This document shows positions 7,703 through 8,191 of a DNA stretch of 8,191 nt, piece by piece. A model generated the notes under the pieces. The model worked only from the letters and a program-made list of their open reading frames with translations, ran no database searches and was not told where the DNA came from. Within the stretch, counting starts at the first letter, position 1; the number at the start of each line of letters is the position of its first letter. Both the position numbers and the translations under genes were made by a program. The stretch comes from Bdellovibrionaceae bacterium UBA2351. Lineage in GTDB: Bacteria > Bdellovibrionota > Bdellovibrionia > Bdellovibrionales > Bdellovibrionaceae. Location: positions 14,058 to 22,248 of the forward strand of contig DDTZ01000067.1 in NCBI GenBank assembly GCA_002344565.1. The letters run 5' to 3'.

Positions 7703-7723
7703 AACTGCTTTAGGTTAGCAGCT
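7703..7723 (-). terminator. Weak hairpin, possible terminator or leader structure
   Basis: On the minus strand CTGCT and AGCAG (extended by a G-U and an A-U pair to 7 bp) flank a 7-nt loop, followed by the U-rich stretch CAGTTTATTC. It could end transcripts from the secreted-protein gene, or be a structure in the kinase operon leader if transcription begins near 7740. The stem is short and the U-run is broken. Confidence 0.25.
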
Positions 7724-7728
7724 GTTTC

Positions 7729-7768
7729 GACTCAAAGTTTTGTCAAATTATAGTCAAAACCTTGAGTC
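7729..7768. repeat. 14-bp inverted repeat; terminator-like on the plus strand, or operator
   Basis: Arms GACTCAAAGTTTTG (7729-7742) and CAAAACCTTGAGTC (7755-7768) pair at 13 of 14 positions, with one A/C mismatch, around a 12-nt AT-rich loop. Read on the plus strand it is followed by ATTTTTATA, as in an intrinsic terminator, yet no plus-strand gene ends here. On the minus strand, the direction of both flanking genes, the sequence after the stem is GAAACAGCTG with no U-run. It may stop transcripts of the secreted-protein gene without a U-run, block antisense transcription, or serve as a dimer binding site over the putative -10. Confidence 0.6.
7747..7752 (-). promoter_or_regulatory. Candidate -10 element of the kinase operon
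   Basis: On the minus strand this is a perfect TATAAT. Transcription would start near 7740, giving a leader of about 94 nt before the ATG at 7646. No good -35 hexamer is found at 16-18 nt upstream, where the sequence is A-rich, so an activator or a chance match in AT-rich DNA is possible. It lies in the loop of the inverted repeat at 7729-7768. Confidence 0.35.
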
Positions 7769-7787
7769 ATTTTTATATCAAACTAAT

Positions 7788-8191
7788 TTAGTTACAAAGA
7801 TCTGTTTTACCTAGCGGCAATGGGAAACCTTGAACCACCCAAAGTACTGAATATTGACCAGGCGAGAACTCTAAAAACATCATCGAAGACTTTTCAGTGC
7901 CTGTAGTAATGTCTAGCCACACGCCGTTTGTAAAGCTTGAAATCCCAGCAATTGTATTGATGACTTTGATATCATCCGCAGAAAATTCTGCCGCCGTGAA
8001 ATCAGCGCTGTTAACGATTGTATAAGTTGAAGAACCTTGGAACGGTTTTCCGTCTTCACCTTTTCCAGATAAATCGATGCTCAGTGATTTATCTACAACT
8101 TTGTAAGCTACTTTTAAGCTAGCAGATGGTTCACATGTGTTCATCGATACCGGAATACCAGCGAACGAAACAGATGCAAAACATAGAGCTA
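7788..8191 (-). CDS. Small secreted protein, 5' end outside window, unknown function
   Basis: The frame is open from the right edge to TAA at 7788-7790, about 133 visible codons. The in-frame ATG at 8144 is unlikely to be the start, because upstream codons read ALCFASVSFAGIPVS, the end of a hydrophobic signal peptide with a plausible cleavage site after SFA. The protein is therefore predicted to be exported to the periplasm or beyond. The mature part is about 120 residues, rich in Ser/Thr and hydrophobic beta-like stretches (for example YKVVDKSLSIDLSGKG, YTIVNSADF, YSVLWVVQGFPLPLG). It has two cysteines, one near the mature N-terminus (MNTCEP) and one three residues from the end (LCN*), which might form a disulfide. 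No family is recognised. It lies upstream of the kinase operon on the same strand, about 140 nt away, with a hairpin between them. Confidence 0.72.
   Translation of the reverse strand, partial: ALCFASVSFAGIPVSMNTCEPSASLKVAYKVVDKSLSIDLSGKGEDGKPFQGSSTYTIVNSADFTAAEFSADDIKVINTIAGISSFTNGVWLDITTGTEKSSMMFLEFSPGQYSVLWVVQGFPLPLGKTDLCN

Overview
The window looks like chromosomal DNA from a moderately AT-rich Gram-negative bacterium. Gene style (SerRS sequence flavour, TPR protein, PAS/GAF/LOV kinases) suggests Bdellovibrionota or a related deltaproteobacterial lineage. That assignment is an impression from protein style only, not a search result. No mobile element, CRISPR array or phage gene is visible.

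Layout. Plus strand, 1-3008: the 3' part of a TPR-repeat protein gene (open at the left edge), a 102-aa three-helix membrane protein overlapping it by 11 nt, serS (seryl-tRNA synthetase) 11 nt further on, and, 78 nt after serS, a tRNA-Ser(UGA) gene with encoded CCA. Minus strand, 8191-3070: first the 3' part of a small secreted protein gene (open at the right edge, with the tail of a signal peptide visible), then a ~140-nt intergenic region with a large inverted repeat, then a tightly packed three-gene two-component operon. Its order of transcription is a PAS-GAF-PAS histidine kinase, a stand-alone DivK-like receiver, and a hybrid kinase REC-LOV-HisKA-HATPase-REC. The two blocks converge at about 3009-3069.

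How the genes work together. The plus-strand block ends in serine tRNA charging: the synthetase and one of its tRNA substrates are neighbours. The minus-strand operon has an ATGA overlap at one junction and directly abutting stop and start codons at the other, so the three signalling proteins are probably made together. The hybrid kinase carries a complete LOV flavin-binding signature (the GRNCRFLQG motif with the photoactive cysteine, plus the Asn/Asn/Gln flavin contacts), so it is predicted to be a blue-light sensor. The other kinase has two PAS domains and a GAF domain and no receiver of its own. None of the three receiver domains has an output domain and no HPt protein is encoded here, so the final target lies elsewhere.

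Main items of interest: the LOV photoreceptor kinase with an unusual extra N-terminal receiver, the all-receiver, no-output phosphorelay operon, the hairpin in front of it that encloses a perfect -10 hexamer, and the serS/tRNA-Ser pairing.
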